A DNA stretch of 64,000 nt from Actinomadura latina NBRC 106108 (GTDB lineage Bacteria; Actinomycetota; Actinomycetes; Streptosporangiales; Streptosporangiaceae): assembly GCF_001552195.1 (NCBI RefSeq), contig NZ_BCQS01000013.1, forward strand, positions 124,001 through 188,000. The letters are read 5' to 3'. The translations under genes were made by a program, and so were the position numbers. The stretch's first letter is position 1, and the number at the start of each line of letters is the position of its first letter. Below the pieces are notes generated by a model. It did not search any database. It saw only the letters and a list, made by a program, of their open reading frames with translations, and was not told the origin of the DNA. Below, piece after piece: positions 1 through 8,803 of the stretch.

Positions 1-763
1 GGCCGCCGGGCGCGCCCGCCCAGGCGCCGGCGGCCCGCCGGACGAACGCCCGGTCGCCGGCGAGGTCGCCGCGCGCGGGCCAGGCGTCCAGGGTGCGGGC
101 GCCGCGCGTCCAGGCGTCCGGGGCCGCGGACACCAGGCGCGGCGCGTGCGCGGACGCCCGCCGGGGGTCGCCGTGCTCGGTCGCGACGAGCGCGCCGACG
201 AGCCCCGCGGTGAGGATGGCGGCGGCCGCGAGCGGCAGCACCGACCGGTTGCGGACGGGGCGCAGCGACTCCGGCTCGAACCGGTGGGAGCCGCGCGGCG
301 CGGGCACCCGGACGGCCTCGGCGGCGCGGATCGCCGACCACGGGTCGCGCACGCCCAGCTCGATCAGCTGGTCGCGGACCCGGTACTGGGGCAGCCCCTC
401 GACGTGCCGGAGCACATAGGCGGCGCGGACGTGCGGCGCGAGCCTGGACAGCGTCGCGGTGAGCGCGGGGTCGGGCAGCCGCGCGGGCAGCGCGCGCAGC
501 CAGGGGCCGAGGCCGATCTGGAGGCGGCGGGAGGGGCGCAGGGCCCGGCGCAGCACGCGGGTGCGCCAGCGGGCGTGCCCGGCGGCGGAGCGGTCCCGGG
601 CGCCGCGCGCGGTGCCGTCCACGATCCGGCGGGCGATCGCCAGCCGGTAGACGCGCTTGCCCCTGCCCGGCAGAACGAAATACGCCATTCGGACAAGGTC
701 CCCATAAGCCGATTTTGTCGGCGGCGTTTCCGTCTCCGGTTGCGTCATGACATCTTCCGTCAC
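1..763 (-). CDS. Membrane-anchored protein of unknown function (C-terminus beyond the left edge)
   Basis: An open frame without a stop runs from a GTG at 763 off the left edge (at least 254 residues). GGGAG lies 9 nt before the GTG; an in-frame ATG at 748 is the alternative start. Residues 20-50 are basic and hydrophobic (YFVLPGRGKR). Residues 97-138 form a helical stretch (LPDPALTATLSRL ... AAYVLRHVEGLPQYRV) that vaguely recalls a sigma-factor region 4. One transmembrane helix is at about 175-195, followed by an Ala/Arg/Trp-rich segment that is probably outside the cell. Divergent from the receptor kinase at 1038. I do not recognise a named family. The sigma-like resemblance is an impression, and no function is assigned. 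Confidence 0.7.
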   Translation of the reverse strand, partial: MTEDVMTQPETETPPTKSAYGDLVRMAYFVLPGRGKRVYRLAIARRIVDGTARGARDRSAAGHARWRTRVLRRALRPSRRLQIGLGPWLRALPARLPDPALTATLSRLAPHVRAAYVLRHVEGLPQYRVRDQLIELGVRDPWSAIRAAEAVRVPAPRGSHRFEPESLRPVRNRSVLPLAAAAILTAGLVGALVATEHGDPRRASAHAPRLVSAAPDAWTRGARTLDAWPARGDLAGDRAFVRRAAGAWAGAPGG

Positions 764-1037
764 GGCGGGCCACTCCCTCTGGGCCGTTCCTTCGTCGCGG
801 AACCCGAGGCTAGGGCGCGGCGGGCGGCCGGCGGCGCGGAATTGGCACAACGATTAATCAACCGGATGGAAATGTCATCTCATTTCCAGACGGGTACGCG
901 GCCCGGCGCGTGTTCGCCGGAGGAGCCGCGCCTGATTCGTCCCCGTACTACGCTGGTGGCCCCCGCCGCGACCCGGACGAGACGAGCGACGAAGAGGGAC
1001 CCCCGACCCATGACCCCCCACCGATGAGCCCGCGCCC

Positions 1038-2618
1038 ATGAGCGAGGACGTCCCCGGCTACCGGGTGCTGGAGCAGGTCGGCGAGGGCGGCTTCAGCGTC
1101 GTCTACCGCGCGCACCAGGAGCGGCTCGACCGGATGGTCGCGCTGAAGGTCCTGTCGGTCGGCGCGGTGGACGCCGCGGCGATGCGCCGCTTCCAGCGCG
1201 AATGCAAGATCACCGGGCGCCTCTCCGGGCATCCGAACATCGTGACCGTGCTGGACACCGGCACCACGCGCTTCGGCCGGCCCTACATCGCGATGGAGTA
1301 CTTCGAGCACGGCGCGCTCACCGACCGGCTCGCGAAGGAGGGGCCGCTGCCGGTGGCGGACGTCCTGCGCATCGGGGTGAAGATGGCGGGCGCGCTCGCC
1401 GCCACCCACGAGACCGACGTCCTGCACCGGGACGTGAAGCCGCAGAACGTGCTGCTGTCGCGGTACGGGGAGCCGGCGCTCGCCGACTTCGGCATCGCCC
1501 GCCTGGTCGACTCCTTCGACGCCACGCACACCCAGGCGTTCACCCCGCACCACGCGGCGCCCGAGGTGCTGGAGGGCCGGCCGCCCGGCGTCGGCGCCGA
1601 CATCTACTCGCTCGGCTCCACGCTGTACCAGCTGCTGGCCGGGCAGCCCGCGTTCAAGGGCCCGCCCGGCGAGGGCATCGCGCTGCTGATGCTGCGGATC
1701 CTGCACGAGGCGCCGCCGCCGATCCCCCGGCCGGACGTCCCGCCGCAGGTCGCCGACGTCATCGGGCGCGCGATGGCCAAGAGCCCCGAGCAGCGCCACG
1801 CGACCGCGGTGGAGTTCGCGCAGGCGCTGCAGCGGACGCAGGCCGGGCTGGGGCTGCCGGTCACGGACGTGGCCCACAGCGCCGCCGCCCTCCGGCCCGG
1901 CCCGGCGCCCGGCCTGCCGGGGCCGCCGCTCGTCCCGGAGTGGGCGCCCACCGCGAGCGACACCAACGCGGGCGGCCCGCGCGCGAGCGGCTCCCACGGC
2001 AGGACCGGCCCGACCGCCCCGCACACAGGCCCGACCCCGCACACAGACCCGACCGCGCCGCACACGGGCCCGCCCCCGGCCCTCCCCGGCGGGCCGCAGG
2101 ACGGGCCGCAGGACGGGCCGCGCCGCGGGCTGATCGTCGCGGCCGCCGTCGCGCTGGTGGGCGGCCTGGCGCTAGGCGTCGGGGCCCTCGCGCTGGCCGG
2201 CCGGGGAGGCGCGGAGGGCGGGCGGCAGTCCGCGGACCCGTCGCCGTCCCAGACCGTCCCGCAGGCCGGGGCGGGGCAGGAGCCCGTGACGGCCGCGCAG
2301 CTCGCGGCGGCGCGCCCGCGCCGGGTCGCCGCCCGGTGGGCCGGCAAGGCGGCCGCACTCGGCTGGACGCTGCCGCCCGCCGCGCGGGAGCTGCCGCTGC
2401 TCGTCCAGCGGCAGCCCGCCGGGTCGCAGCCGATCGTGACGGTCCCGGCCGGGTCGCGCTCGGCGACCCTGCCGGGGCTGCGGCCGAAGACCGCCTACTG
2501 CTTCAAGGTCGGCGCGGTGCTGCGCCTCAACCAGGGCCGGGCACCGGACGTGGCGTGGTCGGCGCCCGCCTGCCTGCGCGCGGGCAAGGACAAGCCCGCC
2601 AAACCGAAGCACCGCTGA
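1038..2618 (+). CDS. Receptor-type Ser/Thr protein kinase with an Fn3-like extracellular domain
   Basis: 526 residues. The kinase domain spans about 8-270, with glycine loop GEGGFSVV (15-22), catalytic lysine K37 in VALKVL, HRDVKPQN (D132) and DFG (150-152). The activation segment ends in APEVLEG but lacks the usual GTxxYMAPE wording (here FTPHHAAPE), so autophosphorylation control may differ. A Pro/Thr/His-rich linker with repeated PHTGP/PHTDP units follows. One transmembrane helix is at about 363-388, then an ectodomain of about 110 residues ending in an Fn3-like strand pattern (LPGLRPKTAYCFKVGA). Known actinobacterial relatives (PknB type) sense envelope signals. Convergent with the Fn3 protein next door, with 9 bp between the two stops. 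Confidence 0.9.
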   Translation: MSEDVPGYRVLEQVGEGGFSVVYRAHQERLDRMVALKVLSVGAVDAAAMRRFQRECKITGRLSGHPNIVTVLDTGTTRFGRPYIAMEYFEHGALTDRLAKEGPLPVADVLRIGVKMAGALAATHETDVLHRDVKPQNVLLSRYGEPALADFGIARLVDSFDATHTQAFTPHHAAPEVLEGRPPGVGADIYSLGSTLYQLLAGQPAFKGPPGEGIALLMLRILHEAPPPIPRPDVPPQVADVIGRAMAKSPEQRHATAVEFAQALQRTQAGLGLPVTDVAHSAAALRPGPAPGLPGPPLVPEWAPTASDTNAGGPRASGSHGRTGPTAPHTGPTPHTDPTAPHTGPPPALPGGPQDGPQDGPRRGLIVAAAVALVGGLALGVGALALAGRGGAEGGRQSADPSPSQTVPQAGAGQEPVTAAQLAAARPRRVAARWAGKAAALGWTLPPAARELPLLVQRQPAGSQPIVTVPAGSRSATLPGLRPKTAYCFKVGAVLRLNQGRAPDVAWSAPACLRAGKDKPAKPKHR

Positions 2619-2627
2619 CCGGCGGCT

Positions 2628-4718
2628 CTACTTGCACTTCCAGACGGGCGGGCCCGCGACGCTCTTCCAGTCGCCTGGCGTGTTGACCAGGTAGCCGAGG
2701 AGGTAGCCGGTCTTTCCCTGCCAGGTGACCTTGGCGTACATGTCACCCGCGAGGTTGGAGTCTCTCGGGTGGGTGTAGTACACGCCCTTCTCCTGGCACA
2801 GGACGGTGATCATCTCGCCGTTGTTGTCGTGCATGGTGGCGACGAGCGCGCCGTTCCTGCCGTCGGGCGTGGCCCGGATGTAGGCGTCGGAGTTGCCGTT
2901 GCGCTCCACCGGGTACCTGGTCGCGGGGCCGGTCAGCGTGGTGTCGAGGGTCGCGGCCGCACCGGTGCCGGCGTCGTTGGCGGCCGTGAGCGTGAAGGTG
3001 TAGCCGCCGTTCGTGTACACGTTGGCGAGTGTCGCGGACGTGCTCGGCCCCGTGATCGCGCCGCTGACCGGGCCGTCGTGGGCGAGCCGGTAGGCGACCG
3101 ATCCCGCGCCCGCCGGCGGCGTCCACGACACCTTGGCGCCGGACGGCGTCGCCTGCGCCGCGAGGCCGGTGGGCGCGCCCGGTGTCACGCACGGCCGGAC
3201 GGGGTCGCTCGCCGCCGACGCCTGCTCGCGGGTCCGGCCGCGGGCGTCCCTGTAGCGGACGGCGACGCGGAACCTGTACTCGCGCCCGCACTCACCGCCG
3301 CCGACGGTGAACGTGAAGGGGCCCGCGCCCGGCCGGATCGCGGACGGGCTCGCCGTCATGCCGGACGGGACGTCCTTCAGCACGTACCCGAGGACGCCCT
3401 CGCCCTGCGAGGGCTGGAAGTCGACCCGCATCGTGCCCGAGCCGGGCGTGACGGAGATGTTGGACGGTGCGCCGGGCGGTCCGCCGGGGGCCGGCGGCTC
3501 CAGCGGCCGGGACGGCGGCCGCGCCGTCCGGGGAGGCGGCGGGGCGTCCCCGCCGCCGGGCAGCGGGATGGGCCGCCGGCTCCGGCCGCCCGGCACCCGG
3601 TCCTTGTACTTGTCGACGCCCTTCCCCGCGCCCTGCCGGTCGATCACGACGGCGCGCGGGCCGGACGGGTCGTTCGCCCAGAGCATCCCGTCGCGGACGA
3701 AGACGTCCAGCCTGGCGGGGCGCCCGGTCACCGGGACCGGCTTCTCGAACCGGTTGCTCGCCGAGTCGTACACGATGAGCGCCCCGGCGGTCTCGTCCGG
3801 GATGTAGACCTTCGCGCCGAGCATCTGCGGCGGCCGGTAGCGGTGCTCGGGCATCGCGAGCCGCGTGCTGGAGTACCGGCCGGTGTCGGTGTCGACGGTG
3901 ACCAGCGACCCGGTGCCCGGTGCCAGCAGCGGGACCGTCTTGCCGTCGGTGGCGGCGGGGGCGAGCACGCCGCCGCGCCCCGCCTGCGTGACGGTCGTCG
4001 GCAGGCGCACGGTGAGCTTCGCCCCGGACGGCTTGACGACGGTCGCGGTCGCGGCGGTGGAGTTGGTGACGACCGGGTCGCCGGCCGCCATGGTGAGCGC
4101 GAGGCCGTCGCCCGGCTCGCCGACGCGGACGGGCGGCCGGAGGCGGCCGCCGGAGAACGCCGCGACCTCCCCGTTGCGCGCCACCGGCACCCAGAGCGCG
4201 CCGCGCGCGTCGATGCCGGCCTGCCCGAGGACCGGCGGCAGCGTCGCCGCCGCGCCGACCGGGGTCAGGCCGACCGGGTCGATCTCCTGGACGGCGCCCT
4301 TGACCGAGTCGACCGTGTACGCCCTCCCGGCCCCGGCGAGGACCTGGATGCCCTTGCCGAGCGGGCGGCTCGTCCCGATGTCCAGCTGGGACGGGTCGAG
4401 CCGGCTGACGACGCCGGTGTCCAGGTCGATGATCAGCACGGTGCCGCCGTCCTGGACGACCTTGATGTTGTGGCCGCGCATCTGCGGGATCACGCCGGTC
4501 CTGCCGTCGACCTTGCCGGCCGGCCCGTTGACGTGCACGACGAGGCCCTTGCCGGCGGCGGTCAGCCAGGCGCCGACGTCGGCGAGCCGGTACTTGGCGC
4601 TCGCGACGCCCACCCCGTAGACGGCGGCGGCGATCACTAGCACGCCGACGAGCCCGACCGCGACCTGCCCCGTCAACCGGTCACGTCGGAACAAAGACCC
4701 CAGAAACGCCAGACGCAC
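2628..4718 (-). CDS. Membrane-anchored beta-propeller-like protein with two Fn3 domains and an SH3-like tail
   Basis: 696 residues from a GTG preceded by AGGTGA. A short basic N-terminus is followed by one transmembrane helix (about 17-37). Residues 45-370 contain repeated four-strand-like motifs (VLIIDLDTGVVSRLD, YTVDSVKGAVQEID, LVTVDTDTGRYSST) like a YVTN/quinoprotein-type propeller. A Pro-rich linker (about 375-412) leads to Fn3 domains at about 415-512 and 513-600. The C-terminal 90 residues (GNSDAYIRATPDG ... KTGYLLGYLVN) look like a bacterial SH3 domain. Topology suggests an extracytoplasmic scaffold or wall-binding protein. It sits beside a kinase whose ectodomain is also Fn3-like and 4 kb from the MoxR-DUF58-transglutaminase operon, which fits an envelope role. 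The exact function is unknown. Confidence 0.85.
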   Translation of the reverse strand: MRLAFLGSLFRRDRLTGQVAVGLVGVLVIAAAVYGVGVASAKYRLADVGAWLTAAGKGLVVHVNGPAGKVDGRTGVIPQMRGHNIKVVQDGGTVLIIDLDTGVVSRLDPSQLDIGTSRPLGKGIQVLAGAGRAYTVDSVKGAVQEIDPVGLTPVGAAATLPPVLGQAGIDARGALWVPVARNGEVAAFSGGRLRPPVRVGEPGDGLALTMAAGDPVVTNSTAATATVVKPSGAKLTVRLPTTVTQAGRGGVLAPAATDGKTVPLLAPGTGSLVTVDTDTGRYSSTRLAMPEHRYRPPQMLGAKVYIPDETAGALIVYDSASNRFEKPVPVTGRPARLDVFVRDGMLWANDPSGPRAVVIDRQGAGKGVDKYKDRVPGGRSRRPIPLPGGGDAPPPPRTARPPSRPLEPPAPGGPPGAPSNISVTPGSGTMRVDFQPSQGEGVLGYVLKDVPSGMTASPSAIRPGAGPFTFTVGGGECGREYRFRVAVRYRDARGRTREQASAASDPVRPCVTPGAPTGLAAQATPSGAKVSWTPPAGAGSVAYRLAHDGPVSGAITGPSTSATLANVYTNGGYTFTLTAANDAGTGAAATLDTTLTGPATRYPVERNGNSDAYIRATPDGRNGALVATMHDNNGEMITVLCQEKGVYYTHPRDSNLAGDMYAKVTWQGKTGYLLGYLVNTPGDWKSVAGPPVWKCK

Positions 4719-4795
4719 GCGCGTTCACCTGCCCCGTTTCGCACCGGAAACCGTAGTGGCTCCCGCCGCAGGCTCGCCCGGGTTTCCCGGATAGA

Positions 4796-5731
4796 TCACT
4801 TTTCGCTTATTGCGGCGACATAGGTGGAGACGGTGATGTTGCGGCCCGAGACGACCACCACGGGGCGTCCGGTGATCTCGACCTGACCCGCGAGGACGGC
4901 CGCGACGCCCGCGGCGCCCGCGCCCTCGGCGACGAGGCCGTGCTCCCGGAAGAGCCACCGCAGCGCCGTCCGGATCCGGTCATCGGTCACCGAGGTCAGC
5001 TCGGCGGTGTCCCCGATCACCGCGGGGGTCACGCAGCCGGGTTCCAGGTTGCCGGGCAGGCCGTCGGCGAACGTCTCGCCGACGTCGACCCCGACGACCC
5101 GCCCGGCCGCCACCGAGGCCGACACGCCGCGCGACACCGCCGACTCGACGCCGACGACCCGCACGTCCCCGCGTTCGCGCGCCCAGAGGCAGAGACCGGC
5201 GAGCAGCCCGCCGCCGCCGACCGGCGCGATCACGGTGAGCGGGCCGTCCGCCTGCCGGTCGAGCTCGCGGCCGATGGTGCCCTGCCCGGCGATGACGGCC
5301 GGGTCGTTGTAGGGCGAGACGTAATGGCCCGGGAGGGTCATCGCGTGCGCCTCGGCCTCGTCGTAGGTCAGGCCGTGCCGGACGAGCCGCACCGGGTACG
5401 CGCCGATCTTGTCGACCTTGACCTGGGACGCCCGCGTCGACACGACCACGGTCACGTCCGCGCCGGACTTCGCGGCGGCGTACCCCATGCCGAGCCCGTG
5501 GTTGCCCGCGCTCGCCGTGACGGCCGGCACGCCGTCCGGCAGCGCCGCGACGGCCGCGAGCGCGCCGCGCACCTTGAACGCGCCGGTCGGCTGGCACGTC
5601 TCCAGCTTCAGCAGCGCGCCGGGCGCCAGCCCGGACGGGACGAGCGGCGTGGGGCCGAGCTCGGCGGACACGGCCCGCCAGGCGCGCTCCAGGTCGTCCG
5701 GGCCGGGCGCGCGGACGGCCCGCACCGTCAC
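4796..5731 (-). CDS. PLP-dependent threonine/serine dehydratase-like enzyme
   Basis: 311 residues from GTG 5731, which overlaps the stop of the upstream small gene (GTGA) and has GGAGAG 7-8 nt upstream. The fold-type II PLP signature GAFKVRGA supplies the Schiff-base lysine K53. SAGNHGLGMGYAA is the substrate/phosphate loop, and VGGGGLLAG is the glycine-rich phosphate cup. The family (threonine ammonia-lyase/serine racemase/dehydratase) deaminates hydroxyl amino acids to 2-oxo acids. No ACT regulatory domain is present, so this resembles the catabolic, short type rather than biosynthetic IlvA. The last segment (VVVVSGRNITVSTY) replaces the SGGN motif common at the end of this family. Substrate not determined from sequence. 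Confidence 0.85.
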   Translation of the reverse strand: MTVRAVRAPGPDDLERAWRAVSAELGPTPLVPSGLAPGALLKLETCQPTGAFKVRGALAAVAALPDGVPAVTASAGNHGLGMGYAAAKSGADVTVVVSTRASQVKVDKIGAYPVRLVRHGLTYDEAEAHAMTLPGHYVSPYNDPAVIAGQGTIGRELDRQADGPLTVIAPVGGGGLLAGLCLWARERGDVRVVGVESAVSRGVSASVAAGRVVGVDVGETFADGLPGNLEPGCVTPAVIGDTAELTSVTDDRIRTALRWLFREHGLVAEGAGAAGVAAVLAGQVEITGRPVVVVSGRNITVSTYVAAISEK

Positions 5732-5925
5732 GGCCGCTCTCCGGGCGCGTCGCCGAGCCGCTCGTGCAGGCGGTCCCGTATCTCGTCGGGCGTGTAGGCG
5801 CGGCGGCGCCGCTCGGAGCGCACGATCACGGCACCGGTCGCGGCCACGCCGACGAACCCGGCGATGCCCAGGATCTTCCACGGGCCCGGCGTCTTCCACC
5901 GGCCGCGGGTCTTCAGCCATCGCAT
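5728..5925 (-). CDS. Small single-pass membrane protein (65 aa)
   Basis: The frame starts at ATG 5925 and its stop overlaps the start of the PLP enzyme by 4 bp, so the two are translationally coupled. A basic N-terminus (MRWLKTRGRWKTPG) precedes one transmembrane helix (about residues 18-37, ILGIAGFVGVAATGAVIV), then RSERRRR as a stop-transfer signal and a short charged cytoplasmic tail containing YTPDEIRDRLHERL. The coupling and codon pattern argue that it is real. Homologous small proteins of this shape are common in actinomycetes and unnamed. I cannot give a function. Confidence 0.7.
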   Translation of the reverse strand: MRWLKTRGRWKTPGPWKILGIAGFVGVAATGAVIVRSERRRRAYTPDEIRDRLHERLGDAPGERP

Positions 5926-5930
5926 GCGGC

Positions 5931-5936
5931 TACCGT
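5931..5936 (+). promoter_or_regulatory. -10 element TACCGT of a leaderless promoter
   Basis: TACCGT lies 7 nt before the ATG at 5944 with no Shine-Dalgarno sequence between. This puts the predicted start of transcription at or within two bases of the start codon. It is divergent from the small membrane protein at 5925. Confidence 0.5.
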
Positions 5937-5943
5937 AGCGATC

Positions 5944-6582
5944 ATGCCGGGTACGAGCATCTCCCTCGACGAGGCCGCCGAGCTGACCCGCACCGGGGAC
6001 GTGTGGCTGTTCCGCGGCCGGACGGTCGCCGACCGCGCGATCCAGATGACGACGAACAGCCCCGTCAACCACGTCGGCATGGCGGTGGTCCTCGACGACC
6101 TGCCGCCGCTGATGTGGCATGCCGAGCTGGGCCGCTCGCTGCGCGACATGTGGACGGGCGGGCACCACCGCGGCGCGCAACTGCACGACCTGCGCGACGC
6201 CGTCCTCGCCTGGGGCAACCGGTACGGGCAGCGGGCATGGCTGCGGCAGCTCGATCCGCCGCCCTCCCCCGCGATGGAGGACGCGGCGCTGCGCACGGTG
6301 GCCCGGCTGGACGGCACCCCGTTCCCGTCCACGTCGAAGCTGGCGACGCGGTGGCTGCGGGGCAGGGTGCCCATCCGGCGTCCGGCCGAGCGGGCCATGG
6401 ATCTGGAGACGGCGTTCTGCGCGGAGATCGTCGCGGTGACGTACCAGGCGATGGGGCTGCTGCCGAAGGGCCGCCGCCCGAACTGGTTCGACCCCGGCCG
6501 GTTCTGGAGCGGCGACGACCTGGAGCTGGAGACGGGCGCCGTGCTGGGCGGCGAGATCTCGGTCAGCGTGCCGGTGCCTTGA
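5944..6582 (+). CDS. Permuted NlpC/P60 (YiiX/LRAT-type) papain-like hydrolase
   Basis: 212 residues with no signal peptide. The layout fits the circularly permuted papain-like family: GDVWLFRG near the N-terminus, then NHVGMAV with the presumed catalytic histidine H43, and the presumed nucleophile C159 late in the protein in FCAEIVAVTYQAMGLL. In this family (YiiX, YebB, LRAT, viral G6R-like) the His precedes the Cys and the enzymes act on amide or ester bonds of lipids or peptides. Transcribed alone, convergent with the transglutaminase-like gene. The two coding regions overlap by 20 bp inside a 15-bp tandem repeat. Substrate unknown. Confidence 0.75.
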   Translation: MPGTSISLDEAAELTRTGDVWLFRGRTVADRAIQMTTNSPVNHVGMAVVLDDLPPLMWHAELGRSLRDMWTGGHHRGAQLHDLRDAVLAWGNRYGQRAWLRQLDPPPSPAMEDAALRTVARLDGTPFPSTSKLATRWLRGRVPIRRPAERAMDLETAFCAEIVAVTYQAMGLLPKGRRPNWFDPGRFWSGDDLELETGAVLGGEISVSVPVP

Positions 6583-8803
6583 CGGCCGGTGCCTTGACGG
6601 CCGGTGCCTTGACCGCCGGTGCCTTGACCGCCGGTGTCCTGACCGCGCGGCGTCTCAGGGATCTCGGATGGAGGCGGCGGCGGAGCCGGCGGAGGCGGCC
6701 GGCCTCGGCGGTGACGAGCCGTCCCAGCTCGTCGGCGTGGTGCCAGGCCCGGTCGGCGTCGCGCGGGTCCGGGCGGGACGCGGCGAAGCGGCTGCGGTTG
6801 ACCAGGTCGGCGAGCGGATCCAGGTGGCCGCGGGCGGCGTCGCCGATGCGGGACGCGCCGAAATGCGCGACCTCGTGCGCGGTCAGCGTCCGGGCCGTGG
6901 ACAGGCCGACGTCCGCGAGGTGGTCGAGCGCCTGGTGCCAGGCTCCGGTGATGCGGGCGGCGGGCGTGCCCGTCCGGCGCCGTCGTCGGCGCAAGGCGGG
7001 GGCGAGGAGAACGGCGCACAGGTAGCCGACGACGAGCGCGCCCAGGCCGATTGAGGTGAACACCCACCACGGCGTGGGCGAACCGTCGGCGGGGGCCGGT
7101 TTCCGCGCCTCCTGCCGCGTCGTCTTGGCCGGTCCCTGGTCGCGCTGCTGGGAGGCTGCGCTCTTCTGCGCCTGCTCCAGCTTCTGCTCGGTCTCCCCTG
7201 CGGCGACGCCCTGGTTGTTCTTGGACGGGCGTGCGCTGTCCGGGAGCGGGTTGAAGCGGATCCAGCCGAGGCGGTCGAACTTGATCTCGGGCCACACCAT
7301 CACGTCCCCGGAACGGACCTGGACGGTGCCGCCCACGCGCTGCCCGCCCTCGAACCCCACGACGACGCGGGACGGGAGCCCGAGCGTCCGGGCGAGCAGG
7401 GCGTAGGCGGTGGCGAAGTGCTCGGGCGTGCCGCGCCTGCCCTGGCCGAGGAAGTAGTCGATCTGCCGGTAGCCGTGCCCGGGCGGCGCGGTCACGTCGT
7501 ACTTGGCGTAGACCTTGAGGTAGTCGGCGAGCATCGCGGCCTTCTGGAGGGGCGTCCGCGCGCCCGGGGTCGCCGCCTGCGCGAACCGGCGGAACTCCGC
7601 GACCTGCACGGGCGGTCTCGTCGCGCCCGGCCCCCACGGGAGCCGCCGCGCGGCCTTCGCCTCGGCGTCGGTGGCGACGCCCGCGCCGGCCAGGTCGTCC
7701 GCCGTCCACTCGGGCACGGCGGAGTCGACGCGGTAGGTCTGGCCCGCGCGGAGGGGCCGCGCGGCGGCGAGGGCGCCGCTGCCGGGATCGACGAGGACGG
7801 GGAGCCCGTCCACCTGCCGGGGCCGGTCGGGCGCCGGGACCCACACGCCGGTCAGCTCGCGGATCGTCACGCGCTGGGCGATCTCATGGCTCCGGTCCGG
7901 CTTCGGCCCCTCGGGCACGCGGCTCCCAGTCGGCACGAACCGGGCGGTGGACGACCAGGTCACGCCGTCGAACTCGGCCAGGACGGCGAGCCGCTCGGCC
8001 GCGGTCCCGCCCGGGCCCACGGTGAACATGACCTGGCCGGGGCTCAGCAGCCAGCCTCCGACGCGGTCGAGCGGGCTGACCCCGTCGCGCTGCTGCGGCG
8101 CCGGCGCCCGCACCTGCTCGCGCGGGTCGTAGGGCGCGGCGCTGACGGGCACGAAGGGGCCCGCGGCGAACGCCAGCGCCCCGAGGACGGCGGCGGCCGG
8201 CACCCCCGCCGCGAGCGGTCTCCAGGCGACCCCCGCGTCGGGGCCGTCGGCGCGGACGAGGACGAGCACGGCGATGAGCACGGCCGTCGCCGCGGCGAGC
8301 GGCATGTTCGATCCGGGGCCGTCCACGCCGAGCAGCAGCGCCACCGCCCACACGCCGAGCGCCGGGACGGCCGGGGCCGCGCGCAGCGGCGTCCGGAGGG
8401 CGAGTTCGGCGGACGCGAACGCCGCGAGCCACACCACCACGCTGACCAGGACGAGGAACTCCGGCTCGGCGGGCGCGGGCAGCAGCGTGGTCAGGATCGC
8501 CTTCCACGAGCTGAGCACGCCCTCACGCAGCGTCTGCGGCAGCGTCCCGGCGCCGAGGGCGGGGCGGAGGACGGTGACCGACACCGTCCCGGCCCAGGCG
8601 AGCACGGTCAGCACGAGCGAGATCCACAGCGGCCACGGCCCCTTCCTGCGCGGGCCCGACAGCAGCCCGGCCACCGCCGTCGGGACGGCCGCCGCGACGG
8701 CGGCGACCGGGATGACGGGCCCGAGCCCGAAGACGCGCTGGAAGGACAGGCCGGCGACGGCGGCCAGGCAGGCCGTCACGGCGAGCGAGGCGTACCGGGT
8801 CAT
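6563..8803 (-). CDS. TgpA-type membrane protein with a transglutaminase-like domain lacking the catalytic triad
   Basis: 746 residues; ATG 8803 overlaps the stop of the DUF58 gene (ATGA). About seven N-terminal transmembrane helices (residues 1-215) lead into an extracytoplasmic part. The transglutaminase-like core lies at about 420-520, and another helix at about 585-610 is followed by a basic cytoplasmic tail. The core reads GTPEHFA where families carry GxCxxFA, so the nucleophile Cys is Pro460. DVMVWPE replaces DxHAWxE (His is Met502). FNPLP replaces FDPTP (Asp is Asn518). The fold is conserved (ALLARTLGLPSRVVVGF), so this reads as a pseudoenzyme rather than a decaying gene. The tail ends in five PAVKA-type repeats. 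Third gene of the MoxR-DUF58-transglutaminase operon. Confidence 0.9.
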   Translation of the reverse strand: MTRYASLAVTACLAAVAGLSFQRVFGLGPVIPVAAVAAAVPTAVAGLLSGPRRKGPWPLWISLVLTVLAWAGTVSVTVLRPALGAGTLPQTLREGVLSSWKAILTTLLPAPAEPEFLVLVSVVVWLAAFASAELALRTPLRAAPAVPALGVWAVALLLGVDGPGSNMPLAAATAVLIAVLVLVRADGPDAGVAWRPLAAGVPAAAVLGALAFAAGPFVPVSAAPYDPREQVRAPAPQQRDGVSPLDRVGGWLLSPGQVMFTVGPGGTAAERLAVLAEFDGVTWSSTARFVPTGSRVPEGPKPDRSHEIAQRVTIRELTGVWVPAPDRPRQVDGLPVLVDPGSGALAAARPLRAGQTYRVDSAVPEWTADDLAGAGVATDAEAKAARRLPWGPGATRPPVQVAEFRRFAQAATPGARTPLQKAAMLADYLKVYAKYDVTAPPGHGYRQIDYFLGQGRRGTPEHFATAYALLARTLGLPSRVVVGFEGGQRVGGTVQVRSGDVMVWPEIKFDRLGWIRFNPLPDSARPSKNNQGVAAGETEQKLEQAQKSAASQQRDQGPAKTTRQEARKPAPADGSPTPWWVFTSIGLGALVVGYLCAVLLAPALRRRRRRTGTPAARITGAWHQALDHLADVGLSTARTLTAHEVAHFGASRIGDAARGHLDPLADLVNRSRFAASRPDPRDADRAWHHADELGRLVTAEAGRLRRLRRRLHPRSLRRRAVRTPAVKAPAVKAPAVKAPAVKAPAR
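6571..6645. repeat. Five tandem 15-bp units spanning two convergent gene ends
   Basis: Units of ccggtgccttgacgg (two exact, two with one change, one with more) run head to tail. On the minus strand they encode the APAVK repeats at the C-terminus of the transglutaminase-like protein. On the plus strand each unit contains an in-phase TGA, the first of which (6580-6582) is the stop of the NlpC/P60-like gene. Confidence 0.9.

Noticed and set aside
2769..4640. A 623-codon plus-strand open frame opposite the Fn3 protein
   Set aside because: No recognisable domain; the minus strand encodes clear Fn3 and SH3-like domains.
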